This document shows, one piece after another, positions 43,973 through 52,552 of a stretch of 64,000 bases of DNA. Location of the stretch: contig NZ_AFXQ01000007.1 of the NCBI RefSeq assembly GCF_000224415.1, positions 1 to 64,000 of the forward strand. Direction: 5' to 3'. Both the position numbers and the translations under genes were made by a program. The notes under the pieces were generated by a model. It was given only the letters and a program-made list of their open reading frames with translations. It had not been told where the DNA came from and ran no database searches. Positions within the stretch are counted from its first letter, which is position 1; each line of letters opens with the position of its first letter. Source of the DNA: Citricoccus sp. CH26A (GTDB taxonomy: Bacteria; Actinomycetota; Actinomycetes; Actinomycetales; Micrococcaceae).

Positions 43973-44656
43973 ATGACCCGCGTCACCGGTGCATCCCGCC
44001 CCCAGGACGTCCCCGCAGGGCAGGCCCCCGCGATCGGGGTGTTCGCCCTGCAGGGGGACGTGCGTGAGCACGAGCGCGTGCTCACGGCCCTTGGCGCGCG
44101 CACGTCCCCGGTGCGCGGTGCCGCGGACCTGGCGGGGCTCGACGGACTGGTCATCCCGGGCGGGGAGTCCTCCGTGATGGACAAGCTCTCCCGGCTGCTG
44201 GGCCTGGCACCGGCCGTGCGGGCCGCGATCGACGACGGCCTGCCGGTCTACGGGACCTGTGCCGGGATGATCATGCTCGCCGACCGGATCGCGAACCCGA
44301 TCACCGGCCAGCAGAGCCTGGGCGGGCTGGACATCACGGTGCAGCGCAACGCCTTCGGCTCACAGGTGGACTCCTTCGAGGCCCGGCTCTCCGTGCCGGC
44401 GGTGTCCTCCGAGCCGGTGGACGCCGTGTTCATCCGGGCTCCCGCGGTGCTGCAGTCCGGGCCGGGCGTGGAGGTGCTGGCCTCCGTCCCGTCCGAACGG
44501 CTGGAGTCCGGGGTGGACTGCGGGCTGGTGACGGGGTCGGTGCCGGTGGCCGTGCGGCAGGGCAACCTGCTGGCCACCAGCTTCCACCCGGAGGTCACCG
44601 GCGACTGGTCCTTCCACCGGTACTTCCTGGACCGGGTGGTCCGCCGGGGGCCGTGA
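43973..44656 (+). CDS. pdxT: Pyridoxal 5'-phosphate synthase, glutaminase subunit
   Basis: 227 aa class I glutamine amidotransferase. GVFALQGDVREHERVL, nucleophile Cys in YGTCAGMIML, GLDITVQRNAFGSQ and the His-Glu pair in FHPEVT are intact. Delivers ammonia to PdxS. Start ATG 43973 gives a 20-residue lead before the fold; ribosome binding site weak. Confidence 0.95.
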   Translation: MTRVTGASRPQDVPAGQAPAIGVFALQGDVREHERVLTALGARTSPVRGAADLAGLDGLVIPGGESSVMDKLSRLLGLAPAVRAAIDDGLPVYGTCAGMIMLADRIANPITGQQSLGGLDITVQRNAFGSQVDSFEARLSVPAVSSEPVDAVFIRAPAVLQSGPGVEVLASVPSERLESGVDCGLVTGSVPVAVRQGNLLATSFHPEVTGDWSFHRYFLDRVVRRGP

Positions 44657-44672
44657 CCTCCGGGCGGGGAGT

Positions 44673-44698
44673 CGCCCGGCGGAGTGATCCGCCGGGCG
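44673..44698. terminator. Bidirectional terminator hairpin
   Basis: CGCCCGGCGGA-GTGA-TCCGCCGGGCG: perfect 11-bp stem and GTGA tetraloop between convergent pdxT and the FAH-family gene. Confidence 0.65.
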
Positions 44699-44733
44699 CC
44701 CCCCCGCCGGGGTGCTCAGTGATCCTGCAGCGG

Positions 44734-45639
44734 TCAGCCGGCGTGCGCCAGGGCCGCTGCGCCGTCCGCCGTCGCCGCGCCGTCGCCGGCCTCGTCCTGG
44801 ACCGTGTTGCGCAGCACGCCCAGGCCCGTGACCTCGACCTCCACGACGTCGCCGGCGTCCAGCAGGCCGTCCTCGCCCCAGAACAGCCCGACGCCGCCCG
44901 GGGTCCCGGTGACGATCACGTCTCCGGGGTGCAGGCGGGTGAAGCCGGTGACGTAGGCGATCAGCGTGGGGATGTCGAAGTAGAGGTCCGCGACGGAGGC
45001 GTGCTGCCGGACCTCGCCGTTGACCCGGGTCTCGAGCGTCAGCTCCCGCACGTCGCCCACGTCCGCTGCCGGGACCAGGTAGGGGCCGAAGCCGCCGGAG
45101 GCCGGGAAGTTCTTCCCCGGGATCCACTGGCTGGCCGCCTTCTGCCAGTCGCGGACGGAGAAGTCGTTGTAGTTGGCGTAGCCGGCGACGTGGTCGAAGG
45201 CGTCCTCGGGGGCCACGTGCCAGGCCTCCTTGCCGATGACCAGGGCCATCTCGCCCTCGTAGTCGTACTTGCCGGTGGAGGCGGGCTTGATCGCGGGCGC
45301 CAGGTGACCCATCTGGGTGTCGGCGAAACGGGTGAAGACGGTCGGCGCCGTCTGTCCCGTCTTGCCGGACTCTTCCTGGTGGGTGCGGTAGTTGACGCCG
45401 ATGCAGATGATCTTCCCCGGCTGCGTCAGGCACGGCAGGTAGGAGACGTCCTGCTCGTCATGGGTGGGGGCGCCGGCCAGGTCAGCGGCCGACAGCGTCC
45501 CGAACAGGCCCCGGACGACGGCCTCGTGCAGGGAGGCGGCCAGGTTCGCCCCGCTCGGGCCGAGGTCGTGGACGGTGCCCTGTGCGGCAACGCCCCACGT
45601 GGCCGTGCCTTCAGGGGTCACGTAGCTGATGTAGTTCAC
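44734..45639 (-). CDS. Fumarylacetoacetate hydrolase (FAH)-family protein
   Basis: 301 aa from GTG 45639 (GGGAG 6 nt upstream). Metal-binding acids in YDYEGEMALVIG and NDFSVRDWQ; GTPGGVG near the C-terminus. The family hydrolyses or decarboxylates beta-diketo acids and 2-oxo-dienoates formed after aromatic ring cleavage (HpaG, MhpD-type and acylpyruvases). Divergent from the LLM monooxygenase and in the same cluster as an extradiol dioxygenase, so a meta-cleavage role is likely. The promoter region carries the palindrome at 45745-45763. Confidence 0.88.
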   Translation of the reverse strand: MNYISYVTPEGTATWGVAAQGTVHDLGPSGANLAASLHEAVVRGLFGTLSAADLAGAPTHDEQDVSYLPCLTQPGKIICIGVNYRTHQEESGKTGQTAPTVFTRFADTQMGHLAPAIKPASTGKYDYEGEMALVIGKEAWHVAPEDAFDHVAGYANYNDFSVRDWQKAASQWIPGKNFPASGGFGPYLVPAADVGDVRELTLETRVNGEVRQHASVADLYFDIPTLIAYVTGFTRLHPGDVIVTGTPGGVGLFWGEDGLLDAGDVVEVEVTGLGVLRNTVQDEAGDGAATADGAAALAHAG

Positions 45640-45744
45640 AAGGGTCTCCCAACGAGTCGAGCCAGGGGCGCACCATCGGTCCGCCGATCGCGGCGTCCTG
45701 CCGCGCGCATCCCGACACACGGTATCCATGGATCATGCACTCCG

Positions 45745-45763
45745 CAAGAAGAAAATATTCTTG
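45745..45763. promoter_or_regulatory. GntR-type palindrome CAAGAA-GAAAATA-TTCTTG
   Basis: Perfect 6-bp arms around a GAAAATA core, midway between the divergent FAH-family and LLM monooxygenase genes. The same core recurs at 49842 and 49953, and a GAATATA version at 60956. Confidence 0.6.
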
Positions 45764-45906
45764 AGTAAGAATTGCGAACAGAGTGGAAAAATGCCGTCGG
45801 TTGCGTCATGCTGGGGGTGTGACAGCCGTCTCAGCGGCTCGTGCGCCACACCGACCCCGTGCGTGACCGGGGGCCGGACCGGAGTCTAGGAAAGGACGAC
45901 CCCCAG

Positions 45907-47238
45907 ATGAGCACTTCCAAGCCGGCTCAGCACATGATCCTGACGACCTTCATGCTGCCTGCGGGATACCACAAGGACAGCTGGCGGATGGAGGGCAGCC
46001 GGGCGGAGGAACTGGGCAACCTGGACTTCGTCCTCGAGCTCACCCAGATGGCCGAGGCGGCCAAGCTGGACGCCATCTTCTTCGGGGACGTGGTGCACGC
46101 CAACACGCTGTTGCGCGGGGACATCAAGATGAACGGCTTCTACGAGCCGGTCTCCGTGCTCTCGGCCCTGGCCGCCCGCACGAAGCACATCGGCCTGGTG
46201 GGCACCATCTCCACCTCGTTCGCCGAGCCGTACAACGTGGCCCGCCAGTTGTGCGGTCTCGACCACATGTCCAACGGCCGCGCCGGCTGGAACATCGTGA
46301 CCTCCTCCGACGGCTTCCAGAACTTCGGGATGGACGCGGCACCGGATCCCGCCACCCGCTACCGCCGTGCCACGGAGTTCGTTGACGTGGTGCGCCGGCT
46401 CTGGGACTCGTGGGACGAGGGTGCCGTGATCGTGGACCGCGAGTCGGGGGAGTACCTCGAGCGCACGCGGCTGCATCCCCTCGACCACGAGGGCGAGTTC
46501 TTCCGCGTGCAGGGCCCGCTGAACATGCCGACCAGCCCGCAGCGGCACCCGGTGCTCGCGCAGGCGGGCTCCTCGGGCCCGGGGATGGAACTCGGTTCCT
46601 CGATCGGGGACATGATCTACACGGCCCAGCCCAACAAGCAGCCCTCGATCGAGTTCTATGCGAAGTTCAAGCAGCTGGCCAAGGACAAGGGCCGCAATCC
46701 GGACCACGTGAAGATCATCCCCGGCATCCTGCCGATCCTGGGGGACACCGAGGCCCAGGCGCAGGAACTGGCCGACGAGCTGGGCCGCCACGTGCACCTG
46801 GAGAACGGGCGAGCGCAGGTCGGGGCGGACCTGCGGATGGACCTGTCGGAACTGGACTACGACGAGCGCATCCCGGTGGAGTGGTTCCGCGACGACGAGT
46901 CCCTGGGCAGCCGCTACCAGATCTACCGGATGAAGTCCGTGGAGATGGGGATGACCCTGCGCGAGCTGATCGTGGACCTGGCGCGCTCCACCGGCCACCA
47001 GTGGATGGCCGGCACGCCCTCGCAGGTGGCCGACCGCATGGTCGACTGGTTCGAGTCCAAGGCCTGTGACGGCTTCAACCTGAACTCCCCGTTCAACCCC
47101 GGCGGCTTCCAGCTGATCTGCGACAAGCTCGTCCCCGAATTGCAGGAGCGAGGTTACTTCCGCACCGAGTACGAGGGTGCGACGTTCCGCGAGAACCTGG
47201 GTCTGCCCGAGGTCTCCACCTCGCTGCTGCCGGCCTGA
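45907..47238 (+). CDS. LLM-class flavin-dependent monooxygenase (NtaA/SnaA/DszA type)
   Basis: 443 aa TIM-barrel monooxygenase using reduced FMN. Typical blocks: DFVLELTQMAEAAKLDAIFFGD, GLVGTISTSFAEPYNVARQL, LDHMSNGRAGWNIVTS and GIGPILP-like IIPGILPILG. Relatives attack nitrilotriacetate, pristinamycin, dibenzothiophene sulfone and long or aromatic substrates. A flavin reductase partner is not in the window. ATG 45907 follows AGGAAAGGA; the frame above is not needed. Confidence 0.88.
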   Translation: MSTSKPAQHMILTTFMLPAGYHKDSWRMEGSRAEELGNLDFVLELTQMAEAAKLDAIFFGDVVHANTLLRGDIKMNGFYEPVSVLSALAARTKHIGLVGTISTSFAEPYNVARQLCGLDHMSNGRAGWNIVTSSDGFQNFGMDAAPDPATRYRRATEFVDVVRRLWDSWDEGAVIVDRESGEYLERTRLHPLDHEGEFFRVQGPLNMPTSPQRHPVLAQAGSSGPGMELGSSIGDMIYTAQPNKQPSIEFYAKFKQLAKDKGRNPDHVKIIPGILPILGDTEAQAQELADELGRHVHLENGRAQVGADLRMDLSELDYDERIPVEWFRDDESLGSRYQIYRMKSVEMGMTLRELIVDLARSTGHQWMAGTPSQVADRMVDWFESKACDGFNLNSPFNPGGFQLICDKLVPELQERGYFRTEYEGATFRENLGLPEVSTSLLPA

Positions 47239-47258
47239 GGCCCGCCCCCCACACCGGC

Positions 47259-47322
47259 CCGGGACCGCGGTCCCGGACCCCCTGAACCGGGTCGCCCGCC
47301 GCTGCAGGACGCGCGGCGGGCG
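47259..47322 (+). terminator. Two hairpins between the LLM monooxygenase and the VAO-type gene
   Basis: An 18-bp perfect palindrome CCGGGACCGCGGTCCCGG (47259-47276) and a stem of perfect 10-nt arms (47293-47302 with 47313-47322). The second ends 33 nt before the next start codon, so it may attenuate rather than stop transcription. Confidence 0.5.
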
Positions 47323-47355
47323 GCCCGTACCAGTCGCCGCAAGAGAGGTATGGAG

Positions 47356-48942
47356 ATGACTGAACTGACCGTGGCCCGCGGGCCCGAGGTCGAGGACCGC
47401 CAGGAGGAGTTCCTGCGCCGTGCCGAGGAGATCGTCGGTGCCGAGCACGTGATCCGTCCCGGGGCCGAGGACGGTTACCGGGACCCGTACCCGCTGGTCC
47501 CCGGCCGCTCCGCCTGGCCCGGCGTGCGTCCGGCGGACACCGGGCAGGTGCAGGCGCTCGTGCGGCTGGCCGCCGAGACCGGTACGGCGCTGTGGACGTT
47601 CTCCAAGGGCAAGAACCTGGGCTACGGCGGTCCGGAGCCGCGCGGGGAGCGCATGGTCGCCCTCGACCTGGGCCGGATGAACCGCATCATTGAGGTCGAC
47701 GACCGGCTCTGCTATGCCGTGGTCGAGCCCGGGGTCACGTTCTTCGACCTGTACGAGTACGTCCAGGAGCGCGGGTTGAAGGTCTGGCTCTCCGTGCCCG
47801 CGCTGGGCTGGGGCTCGGTCCTCGGCAACGCGCTGGACCGCGGGTACGGCATGACCCCGCTCGGCGACCACTCCAAGCAGATCTGCGGCATGGAGGTCGT
47901 CCTGCCGGACGGCGAGCTGCTGCGGACCGGCATGGGCGCCATGGAGGGGACCGACCTCGGCCCGATCTTCCAGGGCGGCTTCGGGCCCACGCTGGACGGG
48001 CTGTTCACCCAGTCCAACCTCGGCGTCGTGACCCGGATCGGCCTGTGGCTGATGCCCTGGCCGGAGGTCTACGTCAACGGCGAGGTCACCGTGGAGCGCG
48101 AGGAGGACATGCCGGTGCTGATCGACGTCCTCACCCAGCTGCGCCGTGAGGAGGTCATCCAGAACAACGCCCTGTGCGGCAACGTGGTCCGTGCCGTGAC
48201 CATGAACGGCCCCCGGTCCCGCTGGTACGAGGGGGAGGGGTCCATCCCGCCGGAGCGGCTCGAGGAGATCCGCCAGGAGCTGGGCATCGGCCAGTGGAAC
48301 GCGAAGTTCGGCATCTACGGCGACAAGGGCCTGGCCGAGCGCCGGCTCGAGATCATCCGGGAGCGGTTCGCCGGGCTCGAGGGCTTCACCGTCACGGCCC
48401 GGCTGTACGAGGGCGCCGAGGGCGCTCGGGTGGCCTACCAGGACATCGCCGAGAAGGACCGCACCCAGATGGCGGGGGTGCCCACCCTCAAGCCGCTGGG
48501 GACGATCAACTACCTCGCGGAGAACGGCGGGCACATCGACGCCGCGCCGATCCTGCCCGCCCGCGGCGAGGAGGTGTGGGACTTCTACCAGGAGGTCAAG
48601 GAGCTCTACACCGAGTACGGCTTCGACCTGTACATCGGCTACCACCTCTACCCGCGCCACATGGTGCACGTGACCATGATCTACTTCGAGAACGGCAACG
48701 AGGAGATGCTCGGCCGAGCGCGCGAACTGTACGAGCGACTGCTCGACGCCGCACGCCGGCGGGGATACGCCCCGTACCGCAGCCACGTGGACTACATGGA
48801 CCGCATCGCCGACGGGTTCGACTACAACGACCACGCCGTGCGCCGGTTCCAGGAGCGGCTGAAGGACGCGGTTGACCCGGCGGGCATCCTGGCCCCGGGC
48901 AAGCAGGGCGTCTGGCCGGCCCGCTACCGAGCCGAGGGCTAG
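47356..48942 (+). CDS. Vanillyl-alcohol-oxidase/4-cresol-dehydrogenase-type flavoprotein
   Basis: 528 aa. FAD-binding PP-loop region WTFSKGKNLGYGGP, LGRMNRIIEVDDRLCYAVVEPGV and GSVLGNALDRGYGMTPLGDH place it in the VAO/PCMH family; C-terminal DPAGILAPGKQGVWP is also characteristic. Members oxidise the para side chain of phenols (4-cresol, 4-ethylphenol, eugenol, vanillyl alcohol) through a quinone methide. ATG 47356 has AGAGAGG at proper spacing; ATG 47350 is too close to it. No cytochrome subunit gene follows, so it is more likely an oxidase or uses another acceptor. Confidence 0.9.
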   Translation: MTELTVARGPEVEDRQEEFLRRAEEIVGAEHVIRPGAEDGYRDPYPLVPGRSAWPGVRPADTGQVQALVRLAAETGTALWTFSKGKNLGYGGPEPRGERMVALDLGRMNRIIEVDDRLCYAVVEPGVTFFDLYEYVQERGLKVWLSVPALGWGSVLGNALDRGYGMTPLGDHSKQICGMEVVLPDGELLRTGMGAMEGTDLGPIFQGGFGPTLDGLFTQSNLGVVTRIGLWLMPWPEVYVNGEVTVEREEDMPVLIDVLTQLRREEVIQNNALCGNVVRAVTMNGPRSRWYEGEGSIPPERLEEIRQELGIGQWNAKFGIYGDKGLAERRLEIIRERFAGLEGFTVTARLYEGAEGARVAYQDIAEKDRTQMAGVPTLKPLGTINYLAENGGHIDAAPILPARGEEVWDFYQEVKELYTEYGFDLYIGYHLYPRHMVHVTMIYFENGNEEMLGRARELYERLLDAARRRGYAPYRSHVDYMDRIADGFDYNDHAVRRFQERLKDAVDPAGILAPGKQGVWPARYRAEG

Positions 48943-48981
48943 ACGGTCGACGGCAGGCGGCCGGGACATCGGGCCGGGAAC

Positions 48982-49016
48982 GCAGGGGCCGGGGGTCAGG
49001 GACTCCCGGCCCCTGC
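48982..49016. terminator. Terminator hairpin between convergent VAO-type and GntR genes
   Basis: Perfect 12-bp arms GCAGGGGCCGGG (48982-48993) and complement (49005-49016), 11-nt loop. Confidence 0.6.
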
Positions 49017-49109
49017 CGTACCCGCAGTCCCCTGGTGCGGTTCGGGTGGTCGGGACCGGCCGGGCGGGGATCGCCGGGACGCCGCGCGCGCCCGTCCTGC
49101 GCCGGCGGC

Positions 49110-49802
49110 TCAGGCCGAGGCCGCGGGCAGGCCCACTTCCACGCCGAGCTGGGTGATCGCCTCGATGGTGCCGCGGTAGTGCTCCGCCAGCAGGCTGCAG
49201 GTGGTCTCCGCGTCCCGGGCCAGTGCGGCGTCCAGGATCGACTGGTGCTCGGCGGAGAGGTCGCGGCCGGACCAGTTGGTCGCACTCGTGGCCCAGCGGT
49301 TGTAGAGCTGCTGCAGGTCGGACAGCGTGTTGGTCAGGTCGATCAGGACCGGCACGCCGCAGGCGGCCAGCAACTGGGCGTGGAAGGCCTGATGTGCCGC
49401 GGCCCATTCCGCGGTCGGGCGGTTGTCCTCGTCTCGGCTCGGGGTCTTCTCCATCCGGTGGTGGGCGGCCATCAGCTCGCCCTCCCAGCCCAGGTCGCCC
49501 CGGTCGATCGCCAGCGTGGCGGCGAACTGTTCGTTGACCACGCGCAGCTCCGTGAGGTCTCGCAGCTCGTCCAGGGACAGCGTCGGCACGAAGAAGCCGC
49601 GATTGGGCCGCAGGACCACGAGGCGGTCTCCGGCCAGGCGCGTCAGGGCCTCCCGGACCACCGTCGATGAGGTGTTGAACTGCTCCGAGAGCTGGTTGAG
49701 CTGGAGTCGGCCCCCGGGGGCCCATTGCCCCTTGAGGATGTTCGTGCGCAGTTCGTCCCGGATGTGCTTGGACAGGGTCTCTGCGTCGGTTCGCTTGGCC
49801 AT
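49110..49802 (-). CDS. GntR-family regulator (FadR/VanR subfamily)
   Basis: 230 aa. Winged helix: LRTNILKGQWAPGGRLQLNQ, LSEQFNTSSTVVREALTRLAGDRLV; then an all-helical FCD effector domain with metal-binding His residues (HQAFHAQLLAACG, SAEHQSILDA). Start ATG 49802 lacks a good ribosome binding site. Divergent from the HpaB-like gene; two GAAAATA palindromes lie between. Likely represses this aromatic module until a phenolic acid or intermediate binds. Confidence 0.88.
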   Translation of the reverse strand: MAKRTDAETLSKHIRDELRTNILKGQWAPGGRLQLNQLSEQFNTSSTVVREALTRLAGDRLVVLRPNRGFFVPTLSLDELRDLTELRVVNEQFAATLAIDRGDLGWEGELMAAHHRMEKTPSRDEDNRPTAEWAAAHQAFHAQLLAACGVPVLIDLTNTLSDLQQLYNRWATSATNWSGRDLSAEHQSILDAALARDAETTCSLLAEHYRGTIEAITQLGVEVGLPAASA

Positions 49803-49836
49803 GGGCCCAGTCTAGGCAGGAACTCTGCAAATAAGA

Positions 49837-49853
49837 CAGCAGAAAATATGCTG
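49837..49853. promoter_or_regulatory. GntR-type palindrome CAGCA-GAAAATA-TGCTG
   Basis: Perfect 5-bp arms around the GAAAATA core, 34 nt upstream of the GntR start codon; likely autoregulatory. Confidence 0.6.
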
Positions 49854-49946
49854 ACGCGCCCGTGTAGAGAATGCATTCTCATAAATCGGTGCCACAAAGC
49901 TCGTCCGGAAGTATTGCCTAGCTCACATCGAACTCGTACACTCGTG

Positions 49947-49965
49947 CCTAGAGAAAATATTATCT
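49947..49965. promoter_or_regulatory. GntR-type site with GAAAATA core upstream of the HpaB-like gene
   Basis: CCTAGA-GAAAATA-TTATCT: same core as the other sites with imperfect arms, 35 nt before ATG 50001. Confidence 0.45.
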
Positions 49966-50000
49966 GGTGCAAAATGCACTACAGAGGGACGGGAGACGAG

Positions 50001-51479
50001 ATGACCGCGAGGACTGGAGCCCAGTACAAGGCAGGCCTGGATGACGGGCGCGAGGTGTGGCTGGGGGATGAGCAGGTCGACATCACCACCCATCCGGCCA
50101 TGGCGCGTTCCGTGGAGGGGATGGCGGGGTACTTCGACTACCAGCACGCCCACGCCGACGAGGTCCTCATGCCGGCCCCCCACGGTGGGCAGATGAACGT
50201 CTCGCACCTGCTGCCGCGCAGCGCCCAGGACATCGACCGCCGGCACGCGGCGTTCGACCGCCTCGCCCGCTACTCCGTGGGCATGCTCGGCCGCACGCCG
50301 GACTACGTCAACGTGGTGCTGGCCGGTCACGTCGCCCGGCGGGACATCTTCGAGCAGTACGGCGACCCCGTGTTCCACGACCGCCTGGCGGCCTACCAGC
50401 GCGAGGTGATCGACGGCGACCTCGCGCTGACCCACACCATCGTGCACGCAGCCATCGACAAGTCCGTCGGGGAGTTCGAGGGCGTCAACGAGGACCTGAC
50501 CCTGCGGGTCGTGGACCGGACCGACGCCGGCGTGGTCGTCCGCGGTGCCAAGATGCTCGCCACCCTGGGCCCGATCGCCGATGAGCTCTACGTCTACCCC
50601 GCCACGCCGATCCGTCCGGGCCACGAGGAATACGCCATCTCCTTCGCCATCCCGGTGAACACCCCGGGCGTGGTCTCCGTGTGCCGCGACCCGTACGCCG
50701 TGGACATGGACGTGGTGGACCGCCCGTTCTCCGCCCGCTTCGACGAGCAGGACGCCGTGGTCATCTTCGAGGACGTCCTGGTGCCCTGGCACCGGGTGTT
50801 CATCGACGGCAACCTGGACGTCTACAACCGGATCAACGCGGGCACGGCGACGGGCAACACCCAGCAGCAGACCGCCATCCGGGCCTGCGTGAAGCTGGAG
50901 TTCGCGTACGACCTGTGCGTGCAGATGGCCAAGGCCACCGGGACCGACACCAAGCCGGACACCGCCGCGATGCTGGGCGAGATCTACTCCTACCTGCGCA
51001 TCGCCCGGGCCGTGGTCCACTCGGCCGAGGTGAACTCCTCGGACTGGGGCGGAGGCGCCTGGTTCTGCCACGACGACATCTCCTCGCTGCGCACCATGAT
51101 GCCGCTCTGGATGGCCCGGGTGAACGACATCATCAAGACCCTGGGCTCGCACAACCTGCTGGCCACGCCCACGGCGGCCGCCTTCGACCACCCCCGGCTG
51201 GGCCCCCTCGTGGAACGCTACCTGCCCGGCGCCCAGGGCATCACCGCCCGGGAGCGCGCCCGGATCTTCCGCACCGCCTGGGACTTCGCCGGGTCGGCAC
51301 TGGGCTCGCGCAACGAGCTCTACGAGCGGTTCTACCTCGGTTCCGTCGGGCGCGCCCGCGGGCTCGACCACCGCAAGGCGCAGGGCAAGGGCGAGACCGG
51401 CGCGTACCGCGCGCTGTTCGAGGAGGCCGGCATCCCGGCCGCCGACCAGCTCACCCGACCCGTCGCCGTCGCCCACTGA
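50001..51479 (+). CDS. 4-hydroxyphenylacetate 3-monooxygenase (HpaB)-family oxygenase
   Basis: 492 aa. FADH2-dependent hydroxylase that puts a second hydroxyl ortho to a phenolic OH. Family blocks: DYVNVVLAGHVARRDIF, LTHTIVHAAIDKS, YAISFAIPVNTPGV, ARFDEQDAVVIFEDVLVPW and GSALGSRNELYERFYLG. It needs a separate flavin reductase (HpaC type), which I do not see in the window. ATG 50001 follows GGGAGACGAG. Directly upstream of the extradiol dioxygenase, which would open the catechol it makes. Confidence 0.92.
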   Translation: MTARTGAQYKAGLDDGREVWLGDEQVDITTHPAMARSVEGMAGYFDYQHAHADEVLMPAPHGGQMNVSHLLPRSAQDIDRRHAAFDRLARYSVGMLGRTPDYVNVVLAGHVARRDIFEQYGDPVFHDRLAAYQREVIDGDLALTHTIVHAAIDKSVGEFEGVNEDLTLRVVDRTDAGVVVRGAKMLATLGPIADELYVYPATPIRPGHEEYAISFAIPVNTPGVVSVCRDPYAVDMDVVDRPFSARFDEQDAVVIFEDVLVPWHRVFIDGNLDVYNRINAGTATGNTQQQTAIRACVKLEFAYDLCVQMAKATGTDTKPDTAAMLGEIYSYLRIARAVVHSAEVNSSDWGGGAWFCHDDISSLRTMMPLWMARVNDIIKTLGSHNLLATPTAAAFDHPRLGPLVERYLPGAQGITARERARIFRTAWDFAGSALGSRNELYERFYLGSVGRARGLDHRKAQGKGETGAYRALFEEAGIPAADQLTRPVAVAH

Positions 51480-51543
51480 GCCACGCCGGACCGACCGGGT
51501 GACGCCCGGCGTCACCCGCCACGAGAGGAATGAGGAAACAGAC

Positions 51544-52428
51544 ATGTCCTGGGGACTGATCAGCGAGATGGGCCACGTGGGGATCCAGACGACGGATCTC
51601 GACGCCTCCATCTGGGACGCGACCCAACTGCTCGGACTGCGCGTGACCGAGCAGTCCGGGGACGCCGCCTACCTGGCCGCGGGCGACGTCCACCACGAGC
51701 TCATCTACCGGGCATCGGACGTCAACGGCGTGGACTCCCTCGGGCTGGTCGCCCGGGACGGCGACGCGCTGCGGACCATCCGCCGCCGCGTCGAGGACGA
51801 GAACCTGGAGGTCCTCGCCGAGTCGACCCGCACGGCCGGCGTCGAGGACGGGTTCAGCTTCGTCGGCCCGGAGGGCTGGGTCTTCGAGATCACGATCGGG
51901 CGCCAGCCGGACGTGGCCCCGCTGAAGGGCTTCGGCCCTGACCGCTACGGCCACCTCAACTTCCACCCGCGCAACACGCGCTCCATGATGGAGTTCCTGC
52001 AGCGTGTCCTGGACTTCCGGCTCTCCGACGTGATCGGTGACGACTATGCCTACTTCATGCGGTGCAACCCGGACCACCACGGCATCGCGCTGCTGCCCGG
52101 CAAGGGCACCTTCCACCATCACGCGTGGCAGACCCAGTCGGTCGCGGACCTGGCCAAGCTGGGGGACCGGCTGAACAAGGTCGGCCGGGACCTGATCTGG
52201 GGCCCCGTCCGTCATGGCGCGGGTCACAACATCGCGGCCTATTATGTAGAGCACTCCGGCGCCGTCGTGGAGTTGTACACGGACCTGGAGCAGATCTACG
52301 ACGACGGCCGGGAGCCGGTCATCTGGGGCGCCGAGGACAACTGGTGGAACATGTGGAGCGACTACCGTCCCCTGGACTTCCGCGACTTCGGCATCCCTCC
52401 GGTCGTCCGCCGCCTGACGTCGGCCTGA
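51544..52428 (+). CDS. Extradiol ring-cleavage dioxygenase (VOC superfamily, two-domain)
   Basis: 294 aa, type I extradiol fold. Fe(II) ligands in the second domain: His in RYGHLNFHP, His in HHHAWQT and Glu in AVVELYTD. Active-site His/Tyr region VRHGAGHNIAAYYVE is present. Would cleave a substituted catechol meta to give a 2-hydroxymuconic semialdehyde-type product for the FAH-family enzyme. ATG 51544 follows GAGGAA; 64 nt after the HpaB-like gene. Confidence 0.9.
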   Translation: MSWGLISEMGHVGIQTTDLDASIWDATQLLGLRVTEQSGDAAYLAAGDVHHELIYRASDVNGVDSLGLVARDGDALRTIRRRVEDENLEVLAESTRTAGVEDGFSFVGPEGWVFEITIGRQPDVAPLKGFGPDRYGHLNFHPRNTRSMMEFLQRVLDFRLSDVIGDDYAYFMRCNPDHHGIALLPGKGTFHHHAWQTQSVADLAKLGDRLNKVGRDLIWGPVRHGAGHNIAAYYVEHSGAVVELYTDLEQIYDDGREPVIWGAEDNWWNMWSDYRPLDFRDFGIPPVVRRLTSA

Positions 52429-52552
52429 ACCACGCCATCACCTGCGCCCCGTCCCGGGCGCGACCCCCTCGCAGCCTGACGAGGCCGCCGCCCGGACCCC
52501 CGGGTGGCGGCCGCCACCCCCGTGCCGAACCGGCGCCCGGAAGTTGGACACC

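Noticed and set aside
45886-49830. 1314-codon open frame on the minus strand
   Set aside because: It is antisense to the LLM monooxygenase and VAO-type genes, has low-complexity His/Asp/Gly-rich composition and no domain; a GC-bias shadow.
52470-52530. G/C-rich inverted repeat before the second MHS transporter
   Set aside because: Pairing is interrupted and low-complexity; not better than chance in this composition.
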